64,000 nt of DNA from Paralichthys olivaceus. Its lineage: Eukaryota > Chordata > Actinopteri > Pleuronectiformes > Paralichthyidae. Position numbers and translations under genes: made by a program. Position 1 is the stretch's first letter. Each line of letters opens with the position of its first letter. The notes beneath the pieces are model-generated. The model made no database searches, was not told the origin of the DNA, and worked only from the letters and a program-made list of their open reading frames with translations. Location: NCBI RefSeq assembly GCF_024713975.1, contig NC_091098.1:19215316-19279315 (forward strand). Reading direction: 5' to 3'. Below are positions 14,501 to 25,960 of this stretch, in pieces.

Positions 14501-17500
14501 ATCGTCCCACTCTAATAAAACAAAAAACCTCTGCTACATAAAAATAATGTAATTAAGTACGTACACATTTTGCAGCAAACATACAAGCATACAAAACAAC
14601 ATGGATGCAGGTTGCTGCTTCAGAACAACTCTTTAAGAATTCACTATCATGGAGAGTGATGATATTCTCTCTGGCTGCACTTAGAAACAGGGGGTGGAGC
14701 TCTCCAGTACAAACCACCACACACTTCCTTCCTGTGTGACCACATTCACAGAGAAACATTAAACCAAAGGTTAGATCTCTTGTGACACTTTGCACTTTGC
14801 TCACTAAGCTCTGTGCTACGCTGCAAAGAGTGAACGCTGAAACTGTAGCAGTGTTTTTGCAACAGTGGGAACATCTCTATTACATTTTGAGTCGGGGTGA
14901 TTGTCTGTGGCGGGGAAGCTTTGGGACAACTATAGAGATGCAGTAGGTGTGTCACCTCATTAACTCCATGAGACAGCAAAGCAGATTTCCCAAAGTGCAA
15001 CTCCCAGTGCGAGGGAGTATAATAATGTCAATTTCCAAGTCTGCACTTTTAATTGTTTGAGTGCAAACAAGAGTGCTCCTGCTATGTGGTGAATCAACTG
15101 GAGGGTGGTGATATAACAGCAAAGTCCCAGTCTGCACTGAACCACAGATCCCAGCCTGCAGAATTAACATCAATGAGTTTAGGCTGATAAAGAGCTCTGC
15201 TGTCTGTCTTTGTCTCCGTCTTTATTCTGGCCTCTGCAGCCATGGACGGCTTTTGTGTAGGTGACCGCTGTGTTCATATTCACATGTGTGTGTGAGTGCC
15301 TGTGTGAGTATTGGCAGTAAAATCTTCTTTCATGGGGAGTCAAATTTGACATCAGAAGTTTAATAATTGTAGAGGCTATCATGAATTTGCTGGAGATAAT
15401 TTGAGGACAGATAATAAGAGATGGGAACAATTGTAGAATTAAATATGGAATAAATCGAGTTAACTCTTCACACTGATGCAAAATTTGAATTAACCATTAG
15501 ATATAGGTCACAGTGGACTAATATTCAATCACATCACAGAAAAAAATGAGTTTTTTTCATCATCACTGTTTGTATATAATACTTTTTTTCAGTTTGATGA
15601 ATTTAAAATAATAAAAGCTGCATCAGCAGTGTGCTCTTAATTCTGATACTGCAAAAGCTGAAATAAACAGAAACACTTTATTGTGCAACTTCACCCTCTG
15701 TTGGTCACTGTGGATTTCTTCAAGTGGACATAGCTGACTGGGAAAATCCCCTGTGGACAGAAGAAGGAGCGAAGACGTTAGCAAGTGTGACAGGATTGAG
15801 TCTGTAATTCTCCTGCAACAGAAATGCATGGTTATGTTTGTGTTATCAGGATTGTTTAACTACATACAAATTGTACAGTTCTACCGGTGTCACATCATGT
15901 GTTGAAGGAATTTCACAATGTCTGCTTTGCTGTTTAGTAACATTCTCATCCATATGAAGGGGGGGGGGGGGGGGGGGCACACAGCAACATGCAAGAGCCC
16001 TATTGTGGCTCAGATTAGCTGGGGAAGGGCACAGGAGACCCAGCGATGCCAACTGCCACCCTTGCAGTTCATCTTTCTAATTCTAATCTGCCAGATGTAA
16101 GAAACTGGCCACGGTGAACACAACTAATTCACAGAGAGCACAGAGAGAGTATGGGGGCGAACGGCTGTGGGCAGCAGAGAACATAACAAAATGGAGGGGT
16201 GTTAGCGAGAACTGTAAATAGCAGATGAGAGTACAGAACGACAGCGTGTAGCCACTAACACCTACATTTACCAGGACTGGACAGCTTTCTGCTTTCTTAA
16301 AAACCTTTCTGCAGCATCACATAACACTTCAGCTCCTGACATTTAAAGCAGAGTCCACATACAGAAGAGCAGAAATTACCTGCTGCTCTCATGCTTCTAA
16401 TAATATAGCTGGTACTTTTGTTACACCATGCACTGTTTGTTCTGTGGCTGTACGGACCTGACATCTTTGCTCTCTCACTTTGTACCGTGACTTTGCAGAC
16501 TGCTCTGCTTCAGGTTAGAATTAATGACGCCTGTCATATACATTCCATACTGAACAATATGGGAGGAAAGATTTGTCAGTCAGATTTAATAACCATTTAC
16601 TGCAGTGCAGATTATTGATCTCTGTCAGGAGTGATGCTGTTGTTCAGAGTTCTGCACCTACTGTATGTTTCTCCTCTGACTGAGCAGGATGCACAGGATT
16701 TATCACAATGATACTGTTTGAACAAACTCTCTGCTGAGACTTGAGACATTTACTGCCCAAGTTTATCTTTATTTGATTTCATATTTTAATATCTCTATAC
16801 GATCATTTTACAGTGCTGTCTTAGTCTAATGCACAACTTTGTGTATATCTTCAGTTATTTATCTTTAAATCTGTATTTATATTTAACTTCAATCCTCTGC
16901 CTCGGTTACTTGTGTCTTTTAATCACCTCATAATTAAAATATTTGTATTGTCAATATTTAAATTAGCACATATTTCTTTACAGTGACAGATTTGTAGTAG
17001 TTCTGGTGGCGAGACTTCGTCTATCTATCTATCTATCTATCTAGATTTAAGAAAATCAAGACTTCTCTATGCTTCAATCAAAAACATTACATCCTAATTT
17101 TCTGTATAAATGTCCTGCAGCAGTCACTTAAAAAAAAATATTTAATTTATACTGCCATAAAAACCTTGTTTTGGTAAAATGAGTGGTTTTCAAATGACTA
17201 ACTGCACCATCTGCTGGCAGAAAAGAAAAGAAAATTTGGATCTCAAATTCTGCACAGGAGGGGAAACAGTAGTAAATGATAAATGGACTGAATTTATACG
17301 GCTCTCTTCTAGTCTAAATGACCACTCAAAGCACTTTACAGGTCACATTCACCCATTCACACATTTAATGCAGCCTTTTTCTATCACACTGCCAACACAG
17401 CCATCAGGGGCAATTTAAGGTTCAGTATCTTTCCCAAAGACTCTTCAGCATGCAGACTGGAGGGGATTAAACCACTGATCTTTTGGTTAGTGGATCACCC

Positions 17501-20500
17501 GCTCTACCTCCTGAGCCACAGCCACCCACGATACTAGTAATACTGCATATGGGTCCATGATGCTGTGTTTATCTGAACAGTTTCATATTGCAATTTAAAA
17601 GAAAATGATGGGGCCCTCATACCAAGGTGTGATGTACAATTCAAATTTGATTTTGATTTTATTATTATCATATACGCTGTATTTTTTTCACTGTTGTAAA
17701 TCTTTTTGGGGGATGGCATTATATTTAGTGCTTCTGTACTATGAAGTCAGAATATCATGGTTAAAATGGTGCCTTTTAAAAGCACCTCTGGAAATACAGG
17801 TCAGGAGATTTCTATTTTTGTCTGTTCAAAGCTCCGCTCAATAAGTTAATCGGTCATTAAGCTCTTTGTTGTGGAGACAGAGTTATTTCTGGGATGCACG
17901 TCTCTCACATCATATTATCATTCATAAAAATGCTGTGGTGTTTGATGAAAGCTTGATGTAGAGATTCAGATTTACATTTACAGATCGGCTTTCACTGCAG
18001 TTGACAAATGAGCTTATGTTAAACAAAGGACAAATATTATTTTAGCAGTCAGAAAAAAAATGTAGTGTTTGTTAATAAGAAGAGGTTTAGTCACGTTACA
18101 TCAAATATAAATGAACAGAGTCAGAATACGGAAACCTCTTTGCAGCCTATAGGAATCAACACAGTGTAAAACCAGTGATCTGTTATAATTACCTTGATAG
18201 AAGGCTTCTTGGAGGAAAAGCCTCTGTACCAACCTAAAGGAAGATCAGAATACACATCAGTAAAGCTGTTTAATGTGTGATGGGACATTACACCATTTTG
18301 CTGGGGTACTTGGTGCTCTGGTTTACAAATCAGCTTTAATCAAACTTTTCCTTTTATTCTCTTACATGTTTTTATCTCAATATACAACAAAATATGTTCA
18401 CCTGTTACATCACTGAGAGTAAATTATCGCTTATGTACGACTCATCCAGCTTTAACAAAATGATTACAATGATTTTGCCTGTATTGTTAAATCAGTACCA
18501 TATTATCAGAGACTCAGAGATTTCTACTGAACAGCCAAAACTAAATGATTCAAGTGTGTTTGCCATTTTTGATTTGCACTATATTATGTAGTATTATGTT
18601 ATGTAGCTGGCTAACGTAAACATTGTTCCTGTGCAACCGGAACACGATATCAATATCAATTTGACTTAAAAGTTGTCTAATTTAAATACTGATGCTAACA
18701 AGGCCAGAATAAACCTAAAAAATAACCATCATGTTTTCACTGAAGAATGGGTCTTACGTTCTGAAAAAACATTTTCCCACTAGTGTCCACTTCAACAACT
18801 TGATATCTCCCTGATAACCTGCAGTAAAGACCTGTGATTGTTTACAAGCTATCACAAAAACCATGTGTCGTGGCCGTACGAGATGAGACTGTCAATACCT
18901 TCACTCTTCTCCAGAATCTGTACAGTTTCCCCAATCTCCAGGACCAGGGCCTGACATATTGATGACCGGAAGTTGCAGATCACTGTGCGGACGAGGAGGA
19001 AAGAAGAAAACAGATAAAGAGACAGCTGTGATGAAGAAATACTTGACCTTACAGTTGTAATAAGTCCTGACATCATACACAACGATCTATGTTTGCAACG
19101 TGTGGCCTGTGATCAAACAAGGTGCAGCCTCCACCCTGTCGTGTCTCCACACAGGATGAGTTTTGGGGTTGTAGCCGGGCTGTTTTTGCAGCTTTCTTTA
19201 ATAAGCTGTTTAATGCAAACATCTAAACACAGTATCATGCGGGAACCACTGCTTAGTGAACTGTAAACAAGCTCCCACCCTGAAGTGGGAAGTCATTTTA
19301 ATAGGCAATTAATTCTTAAGCGGCCTGATTTTTGCGTGAAGTTAATTGAACTGTCTCCCAAAGTAAAGCCCACACGGGCTGCTAAGTAGTGTGGCTTAAC
19401 GCTGCTTTGTCACAGGCCGTTATTAGCGTAGACCTTCTTTGCCACCTGCTTTTGCAGCATCATCTTTGACCGGACACAGAAACATGTGACTCTCGCACTG
19501 ATTAGGAACATGAGAGGGGATGGACGCCACAGTAAAGACCTTCGCAGCAGGATATCAAGGTTCAAGATTCAAGGTCTTTATTGTCATCATACTCAGGTAC
19601 GATGAAATGGTGCAACCCCTGGAACCTTCTTTCTAATCAATGCAGCCCTGCAGTTTGCTGCGTAATATACAGTGTATCTAATAATGACAGGGCTCCACTG
19701 ACTATTCTAAAAAACCCACAAATGGAGGCCCTTCAAGGAGGGTTTGGTGTGAATCATTATGCTAATGATCTAGCCAGGGGACCCAGTGAGGGGGAGGAAG
19801 GGAAGGAGGGGCTTGGGCTCAGCTCCGTTGCCTGTATGAGGGTAACGAGTGCTCGGTTCCTGTGCTCGGGTAACTATGGCAACAGATCATCTACAAACTG
19901 GAGGGCTTTTCTTCACTGTAACTGCAGCAGAGATCTAGGCGTTTTAAAATGGCAAGCTTACAGATGCTGCACGGCACTAGAGTCAAAGTCAAGCATATTT
20001 CGGTACATTTGAGAGGGACAGAGACAGATAGTCTTAAAGAGCCGGCTTGTCACCTTTTCCAGTGTGCCCCGGGGACTTCTTCCAGCCAGGTCTAAGTATT
20101 TCTTATTTGAGAGACCTATTCTATAATGGACTCTATTTCATTTGAATTGCAAAACCCCGCACTCACACCATTTGAAAACTCTTCAGCGGAGGCCACGTCA
20201 GAACAAGATGAGATTGTCATGTTGGCGAGAGATGAGCGCATCACACAGGCTCATATTTTCATATAGTCCTCCCTCACAAAAACCTCCAGGCTGTGCAAAC
20301 ACTATTTCATTGTGCCTAAAAGCTGCAGAGCATTAGCATATCCTCAAAAACAAAACCGACAAAATTCACCTTTAGACTTCAACATGCTGAACGTAGGATG
20401 TTGGAAGGACTGACAGGACGGGCAGTGAAAAAAATGCTGGCAGAAGCAAATGTTTCTAACAGATCAGATCCAGACTGTCCGGCTGAATTTAGAGTCTGCA

Positions 20501-23500
20501 TGGTCATTATTGTGTAACCAGCTACTGGAAGGAATGTTTGCCTCTCTTTCTTTGAATTATGGGGTTTGAGCACAGGAGGAGACTCCCACTGTTTCTCTTT
20601 CCCATTGGTCAAACTCAAACACACACATGCAGTCATATACTGAAAGCTTGTGTGTTATTCCCCCAGGTACAACACTTTCTGATCAATCAATAATCAAAGG
20701 TTTGATGAGCCACAGTTTTAACATAAGACGTATAGAGTCATTCTTCTAAAAGCCACAAAGATGTTAAAGCGAGATTGCTGCATAAAGGAAAAAACGAGAT
20801 GACTTTAAATGATTTAGATTTTAATGAACTAAGCAAATTCATTATCATAGTTTATTCAAAATGTGTTATAAAGAAGAAAAACTCAAAGCACACAACATAT
20901 TTCTCTCCCTGTCCAGTTGTGTTCTCCTGATATTTACCAAAAAGCCTGAAAACGTTCCTTTAAGAATCCATTGGCTCTGTGTTGGCGTGAAGTGAGAACA
21001 CAACCGGGAGTTGATTTTCCACAACATCACTTAGTAACCACCACCGGCACCACACACACGACAAATGTAGTGATAATCTTGTGTTATTCCACCATAAAGT
21101 TACAATGAATGAGACAATTTAACCTTATCTGTGGTTTCATACTGGTCTTATATATTACTGAGAATCAAAGGGGGAGAAATCACATTGTGAGTATCAAGCA
21201 TCGTGGTTTAATACAAACTGACTCAGGGAATTGAGTCAAATAAGTTTGAATTATTTAGGCAGCCTGTGAGAGGAATATTATTGCTCTTTATTATGCCTTT
21301 GTTTTCTAAATTCTCCACCCCCACTAGTGCGTAGGAAAAAATGTCTAATAAAACAAGAATCAAAATGTTATGTGACAGACGTGTTTTATTTTCTTCTTAA
21401 ATAAAAACTACAAAAACTACCAGGTCTCATTGTTGATTAAGTCCTGCTGTGTAACATTCAAATGAATGTGAAGATTACAGGTGTGTGAGATCATTCAGAT
21501 CTCTCCATGTTGTTGGAAGAGGAAAAAGATTGAACAGCACCAACATCGTGTTCGTGTTGATGGGTTCGTCTTGTATCACAAACACTTATCACATCAGCAG
21601 TAATATTGTTTAGAGGTTTGAATATGTTCACGTCACATTTATCATGTATCTGCTCGCACGTCAGTCCAACACACTCTGTCCGGAAAAGATCATCTCACTC
21701 TGTATTCTGAGAGACCTTTAAGGTACTTTTCTGTGTCGGAACTTTCACCTGTTTTTCTTGTCTACAGTTCATGTTTCTGTTTAAAAGGAGATTTTTTTTT
21801 TTTTCCTAAGATCACTAATAAAAAATGATTTTTTTTCTGTTATACAATAGAGCAAGTGAAGCCAATAACTCTATTCAGTGTACAAACTGACTATTACATG
21901 CTGTCATGTCTTGAAAAATGTTTACTTCTATATGTAATATAGTGAAGATTTAAACAGAACACACATTGCACACACAGGGAGTAAATGTACAATGACCCAC
22001 AGAGGAGGAACGTGCTGCAGAGAAGGGACAGAGGTCATCAAATATCTGCTACTACAACAGTGAACACAGTTATGGCTTCTAAACGTTCTGCTGTTTGTCT
22101 TTCTTCAAAAACGCTGGATGCTAATTCCACCGCTGTGGGAACATTTTATTCAAAAGGACACTGCGCTCGTCTAAACTGCAGCACTGAATGAACTTCATTT
22201 CTTTGGCTTTAGTCCTTTTACTTCCAGTCTCAAACAAAACTGGTTCAACTGAAGCTGAACTGCGAACTGAAGTCACTTTAAACCACTCCAGTAATGCAAT
22301 AAGAGCACAGAGACCATGGAGGTCCTGCTTCCCTGGCTTGAATAAAGTCCTGTCCCAGATCTAGCAATGTTAAAAATTACCCAACAGTCTTTGGGCTTCA
22401 CCCTCTTAGTCATGGTGTTTAGCACAACTTGAACGCACACTCACTTACTGGGAAACATTACTGCACAGAAGTCCTGCTAACCTCAGGATTTCTGCCACAC
22501 AGGCAGGGGGGCATTTCACCGTAGCTGATCTCAAATCAGTGTCACAGAAGCCGAGGCATGCCCGACTGCGGTGTTCTGAAATGATGAACTTATCATGGAG
22601 CACTTTTAAATGACTGTGTACGTTACTATCACTCCTGCAATAATAATGTATTTATTTTGCAGCTGTGCACGTCAGTTAAGCCACATGAATACAGTCGTAC
22701 ACAGATTTGTGATCCGGTGCCCATGAATCTAAGAGGTGCCTACTATGCAATTTCCATTTGGAGATTTTATGAAGGGTTAAAATCGTGCACAAATGTATAG
22801 GGAAAAGCTACTTTGGGCAACATTAATAAACATTAACATTAATCTCTCTAATCCCGCTCTCAGCTGAACATTAGCTCCATCCTTTGTTCTGCTGTGAACA
22901 TATTTGGTCCCTTTCAGATAATGGTGGCCTCGTCACCACGACTATTTCATGCGGTGCCACAGGAGTTTGTGTGTGAGCTACGTCCACGAGCCATCTGATT
23001 CATTTCATTCTGTCTCATGTGGGCAGGTACTGACTTATAGTCACAGCTCTGCCCAATTCCAGTGTAAAGAAATACTGTGAGTGCTGCTGCTTGAATGAGA
23101 GAAATCCATCAGTGACTCATTTGCAAATGAGAAAGTTGAACTTATAGAACCAAAGTATTTAATAAAAACTGCGATGATGGTCATGAATATATATGAATAT
23201 ATAATGAATATGTGTCATATCTTTGCTCGATTCCTGTGTGATCTTGGATTTGCTTTGAAATTGTTTCTGATTGTTTGCTTTTTGACTGTTTCCCATTGAC
23301 TGCATTAATTTTGTTATGTCTAACTTGTAAAGTACCATGTGACTGTGTTTTGAAATGTACTGTATCATTATTATTATATATTTGATCATCTATCATCTAT
23401 ATTAGTCGAAATTCCAAATATTTGCAACCTGGTGCTTTGCTTATACTTAATGGCATGATGACTTTCAACATCTGGGTACTTTCACATACTTATGATTAAT

Positions 23501-24120
23501 AGAGGAACAAAACAAGTAATTATTAGTAATCAAAATAATCAGTACATGCGATCATTTACAAAGTCATTTACAAACTAATATTATCATTATTTCCTGCATA
23601 AACACACAACAAAGAACAAAGTAATGAATAGGCAGCGATTCTAAAAAAGACATTAACCTTTCATGAGGTGGTCTTCAACTGTTTCCTGTTTAGACGGAGC
23701 TCATTAAGATAACCCAGGAGGGGGAAAGGAGAAAAAAAAACTGAATAGAAAGGCCTGGCTGGCTGATGACAGACCGCAGCTCTGTTTCCTATCGGTGTTA
23801 TGGTAACACTGGTGAGAGACAATTTACGGGCAATGACAAGAAGAATGATAAATGTGCAAAATGGTGCATCTAAAGAGACAGCCGAGGAGAAGCGACGATA
23901 ACAGACATATGGGGATTCAACTTGGCAGAACAGCAGCGTGGACTTCCTCCACATCATCCACCATGATGCTGGAGGAATATTCAACATGGACCACACTCAT
24001 TGGAGACAGTGTGTTCCGAGAGCAGGTTCACACACAGCGGCTCCTGCGTTTCAGCACCGCGGACAGCGCCAGGTCACTTCACACCGACTGATGCGGAGGC
24101 TGCGCCGAACTGTTGCTTCA

Positions 24121-24218
<98 letters not shown>

Positions 24219-24999
24219 CCGCAGTGATTCTATGATGGATGCACAGATGAACCTCACAGCAGAAGTGGCGACATTAAATGCGACCATGTGAGGCCTCCAA
24301 ACAAAGCGAGGCTGTGGGCGTGTGCATGTATGTTTATGTTTATGTGTGTGTGTGTGTGTGTGTGTTATCATGTGCACGCCAGCACGAGTATACCCTGCAA
24401 CTAACAAGCTGTATCTCGACATGACTCATTCCCCAGATGAAAACCTTCTAGTAGAATCCTACGCTATAGACTTTTTAATTTCTGCTGTGGAGCTCAGCAG
24501 TCAGGTTATATATACAGTATATGACACATCTCCCTTGTGATTGGACTCTATGCAGTGTTTCCCCCCCCCCCCCCCCCACCATGAAATGCAAATGTGACCG
24601 GAGCTGGAACTGTTGATCCGTGTGTGCACGTTTCCCTCCTAATCAAAGGTCAAAGTGCACACATGCAGGGGGCGTGCACGGTGTGGCCCAGTCATTGCAG
24701 CAGTGCATGCAGCTCTCTGGTCCACAGGTACTGATCCACTCCAGCCTACACCTGTTGGAGGTACGCAGTCACGACGCCCCCTCGTGGTTTTGAGCACGAA
24801 CGGCATTTTTCTCCCCCCCCACCTCGTCTCCCACTCGCCGCCCCTTCACATATGAGAAGAAAAAGGGCTCCAATGCTACACTGACGCATTCTTTTTAAAC
24901 CACTAAACTCACAGCACGAAGCCGAGGTGAAGCACCGCCTGCGCCCGTGTGGATGGGGTCTTGGAGGGTGGTGGGCTGGAGCCCATCACCATCCCACGC

Positions 25000-25033
<34 letters not shown>

Positions 25034-25305
25034 TTCCCATACATCCACTGGCCCGCGTATATCAGCCATTATAAGTGTTTGCCATCGGGGTGTGATGGCC
25101 ATAATAACAAAGGGGGAGGAAAATCAGATGAGGAGATGTCGATGAAGAGGATGGGGCTGCTTCCTCACGCACGAGCTGCCATCCTAAAGATTAAAGCCAA
25201 TTATAAATAGAAAGCGAACGTCGCAGATGAACAATAATGGCCCCAGAGTGAGAGAGATACTGACTCACCAACTCCGATCTTCTCCTCTTCTGTAGGTATC
25301 CACAT
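1..25305 (-). CDS. dock3: dock3, dedicator of cytokinesis 3 (5' part; continues off the left edge)
   Basis: DOCK3 (MOCA) is a neuronal Rac guanine-nucleotide exchange factor. I joined 24 coding exons, all with GT-AG sites and matching phase: 25269-25305, 18899-18982, 18193-18233, 15695-15750, 13880-13976, 12271-12419, 11037-11121, 9661-9702, 8612-8766, 8304-8385, 8162-8222, 7915-8062, 6842-6930, 5372-5497, 3837-3961, 3523-3685, 3279-3385, 2357-2528, 2162-2259, 1703-1786, 1492-1592, 1313-1394, 731-901, 1-122. They give about 825 residues, opening MWIPTEEEKIGVV as in DOCK3. An SH3 domain covers residues about 6-70 (VLEIGETVQILEKSEGW), then a helical linker (HKVDLFHKLRHVMNELIDLR), then the phospholipid-binding DHR-1/C2 domain from about residue 423 (DLYLTLERGEF; LPIPIDRFRGSHLRFEFRH). 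The catalytic DHR-2 domain lies beyond the window. Similarity is to DOCK3 more than DOCK4, judged from memory of the family. No frameshift or stop was seen. Confidence 0.93.
2331..2354. repeat. (GATGA)n short tandem repeat
   Basis: About five units of a GATGA pentamer lie in the dock3 intron, two bases from the exon starting at 2357. The repeat therefore runs up to the 5' splice site on the sense strand, where it reads as TCATC units. Confidence 0.8.
8455..8552. repeat. (TG)n/(CA)n microsatellite in a short dock3 intron
   Basis: A nearly pure TG dinucleotide run of about 98 bases sits in the 226-base intron between dock3 exons 8612-8766 and 8304-8385. On the dock3 sense strand it reads as CA and starts about 59 bases after the 5' splice site. 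Confidence 0.97.
9385..9520. repeat. degraded interspersed fish repeat
   Basis: The stretch has the layout of a common teleost repeat: a phrase like TTCAAAGTGACTTAAG, then CATTCATGCA, then GTGGGAATCAACC with a following CCT...GCAATG end. This is recognised from memory of the family; the copy is diverged and its edges are approximate. Confidence 0.5.
14290..14500. repeat. interspersed fish repeat (GCAGATCCA family), copy 1
   Basis: The copy carries TTTTGGTGCAGATCCA near its start, then GGAGCAGATCCAGGA, a region with ATCAGGCATGTTTAGGG, GATCCAGATCTAGTGAATTT, and GGGGACTGTTAGCAGAGGTATG at its end. This matches a widespread teleost element. Other pieces of the same family are at 58065-58350 (opposite orientation) and 61650-61845. 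Confidence 0.75.
15959..15977. repeat. poly-G homopolymer
   Basis: A run of 19 G on the plus strand (poly-C on the dock3 sense strand), in the dock3 intron upstream of exon 15695-15750. The length is likely variable and prone to sequencing error. Confidence 0.95.
17020..17043. repeat. (TCTA)n microsatellite
   Basis: About six TCTA units in a dock3 intron. Confidence 0.9.
17285..17530. repeat. interspersed fish repeat ending in a tRNA-like segment
   Basis: The order of phrases is diagnostic for a very common teleost element: CTCTTCTAGTCTAAATGACC, ACTCAAAGCACTTTACAGG, CACATTCACCCATTCACAC, CAGCATGCAGACTGGAGGG, then TTAGTGGATCACCCGCTC and CCTCCTGAGCCACAG. It lies in a dock3 intron, and the 79-codon plus-strand frame over its first half is not a gene. 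Confidence 0.85.
19558..19615. repeat. short interspersed repeat tail
   Basis: The phrase TTCAAGATTCAAGGTCTTTA followed by TTGTCATCATACTCAGGTACGATGAAATG resembles the end of a common teleost retroposon. The assignment is from memory and the element class is uncertain. Confidence 0.5.
24122..24217. repeat. (CA)n microsatellite
   Basis: About 48 uninterrupted CA units in dock3 intron 1. A second, short GT tract follows at 24342-24365. Reading frames running through it are artefacts of the repeat. Confidence 0.97.
24561..24577. repeat. poly-C homopolymer (17)
   Basis: Seventeen C on the plus strand, hence poly-G on the dock3 sense strand, within intron 1. Confidence 0.95.
25002..25030. repeat. 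poly-C homopolymer (29)
   Basis: Twenty-nine C in a row on the plus strand. On the dock3 transcript this is a G29 tract about 240 bases after the first 5' splice site, able in principle to form G-quadruplex structure. Confidence 0.95.
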
Positions 25306-25960
25306 ATTTGGTTATTTCCCCTCCGGTAGATCAAGCCACATTATGTCGATATGGTGCTGCTGCTGCTGCTGGAGGAAAAAAACACAGGAGGGCTGAAGGC
25401 TACAGGCGATCCAGGCTGCACACACACACACACACTCACACTACATGTCTCTGTGTCCTGAGGAGTGTGTGTGTGAGGGGGAGAAAAGGGACAGAGAGTG
25501 AAGCCTCGATGTCTCCTCGCTGATATGTCCCGGAGTGTGTCTCCAGTCTGATGCAGTCTCTGTGTCCACCTCATGCAACGCGCACAATTACGCACGCACG
25601 CATGCACGCACACGGTGAGCGGGTTCCTGCTCCCCCCTCCAAAAAAAACAAAACAACAAGAGGTGCTATTGGAGCTATCGGGTAGGATCTCTTCTTCCTC
25701 GGAGCTTATTTATTTCATTTCTTCGTTTTTTCCTTTTTACAACCTTTTTCTTCTTCCTCCTCCTCCTCCTCCTCCTCCTCCTCTTCAGCCGGGCGCGCGC
25801 AGCTCCAGCTGATCCACGGTATTTGGCCGCTCGTGTAGCGCGAGCGCGGCTCGATCCGTTGGTAATTAGTGGGTAATAGGTCGCGATGCTGCTCCGCGAT
25901 GTGAAGTGTCGAGCTGCTGCTGCTGCTGCTGCAAGGCAACACGGAGAGAGCTGCAACACA
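25306..25960 (-). promoter_or_regulatory. dock3: dock3 5' UTR and presumed promoter region
   Basis: This is the sequence just upstream of the dock3 ATG on the minus strand. It is richer in G+C and CpG than its surroundings, especially at 25780-25870, and carries trinucleotide tracts (CTG/CAG at 25360-25376 and 25914-25932, CCT/AGG at 25754-25784). The transcription start and any further 5' exon cannot be fixed by eye. An upstream reading frame of 90 codons (25341-25613, minus) would end 35 bases before the dock3 ATG if the UTR extends that far. The ATG has A at -3, a usable context. Confidence 0.5.
25754..25784. repeat. (CCT)n tract near the dock3 promoter
   Basis: About ten CCT units (AGG on the dock3 sense strand). 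A second similar tract lies at 26041-26063. Confidence 0.9.

Larger units (their letters stand above)
3962..18192 (-). other. dock3 introns longer than 300 bases
   Basis: The longer introns here are 3962-5371, 5498-6841, 6931-7914, 9703-11036, 11122-12270, 12420-13879, 13977-15694 and 15751-18192. Apart from the repeats listed separately I see only AT-rich unique sequence and short reading frames without recognisable protein similarity. No nested gene, tRNA or other RNA gene was recognised. Confidence 0.6.
18983..25268 (-). other. dock3 intron 1 (6.3 kb)
   Basis: This is the largest intron of the window. It holds a short repeat at 19558-19615, a long CA tract at 24122-24217, poly-C runs at 24561-24577 and 25002-25030, and unique sequence. 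First introns often carry regulatory DNA; 19290-19460, with several TAATT cores, looks the most like a conserved non-coding element, but this is only an impression. No exon was recognised. Confidence 0.6.

Noticed and set aside
14034..14510. 158-codon minus-strand frame
   Set aside because: Most of it overlaps an interspersed fish repeat within a dock3 intron; there is no protein similarity.
16998..17045. CRISPR-like or phage features
   Set aside because: The only regularly spaced repeats here are microsatellites; the spliced vertebrate genes exclude a prokaryotic source.
24051..24422. Frames of 75-123 codons on both strands near 24 kb
   Set aside because: They are made of CA/GT repeat translated as His-Thr or Cys-Val.
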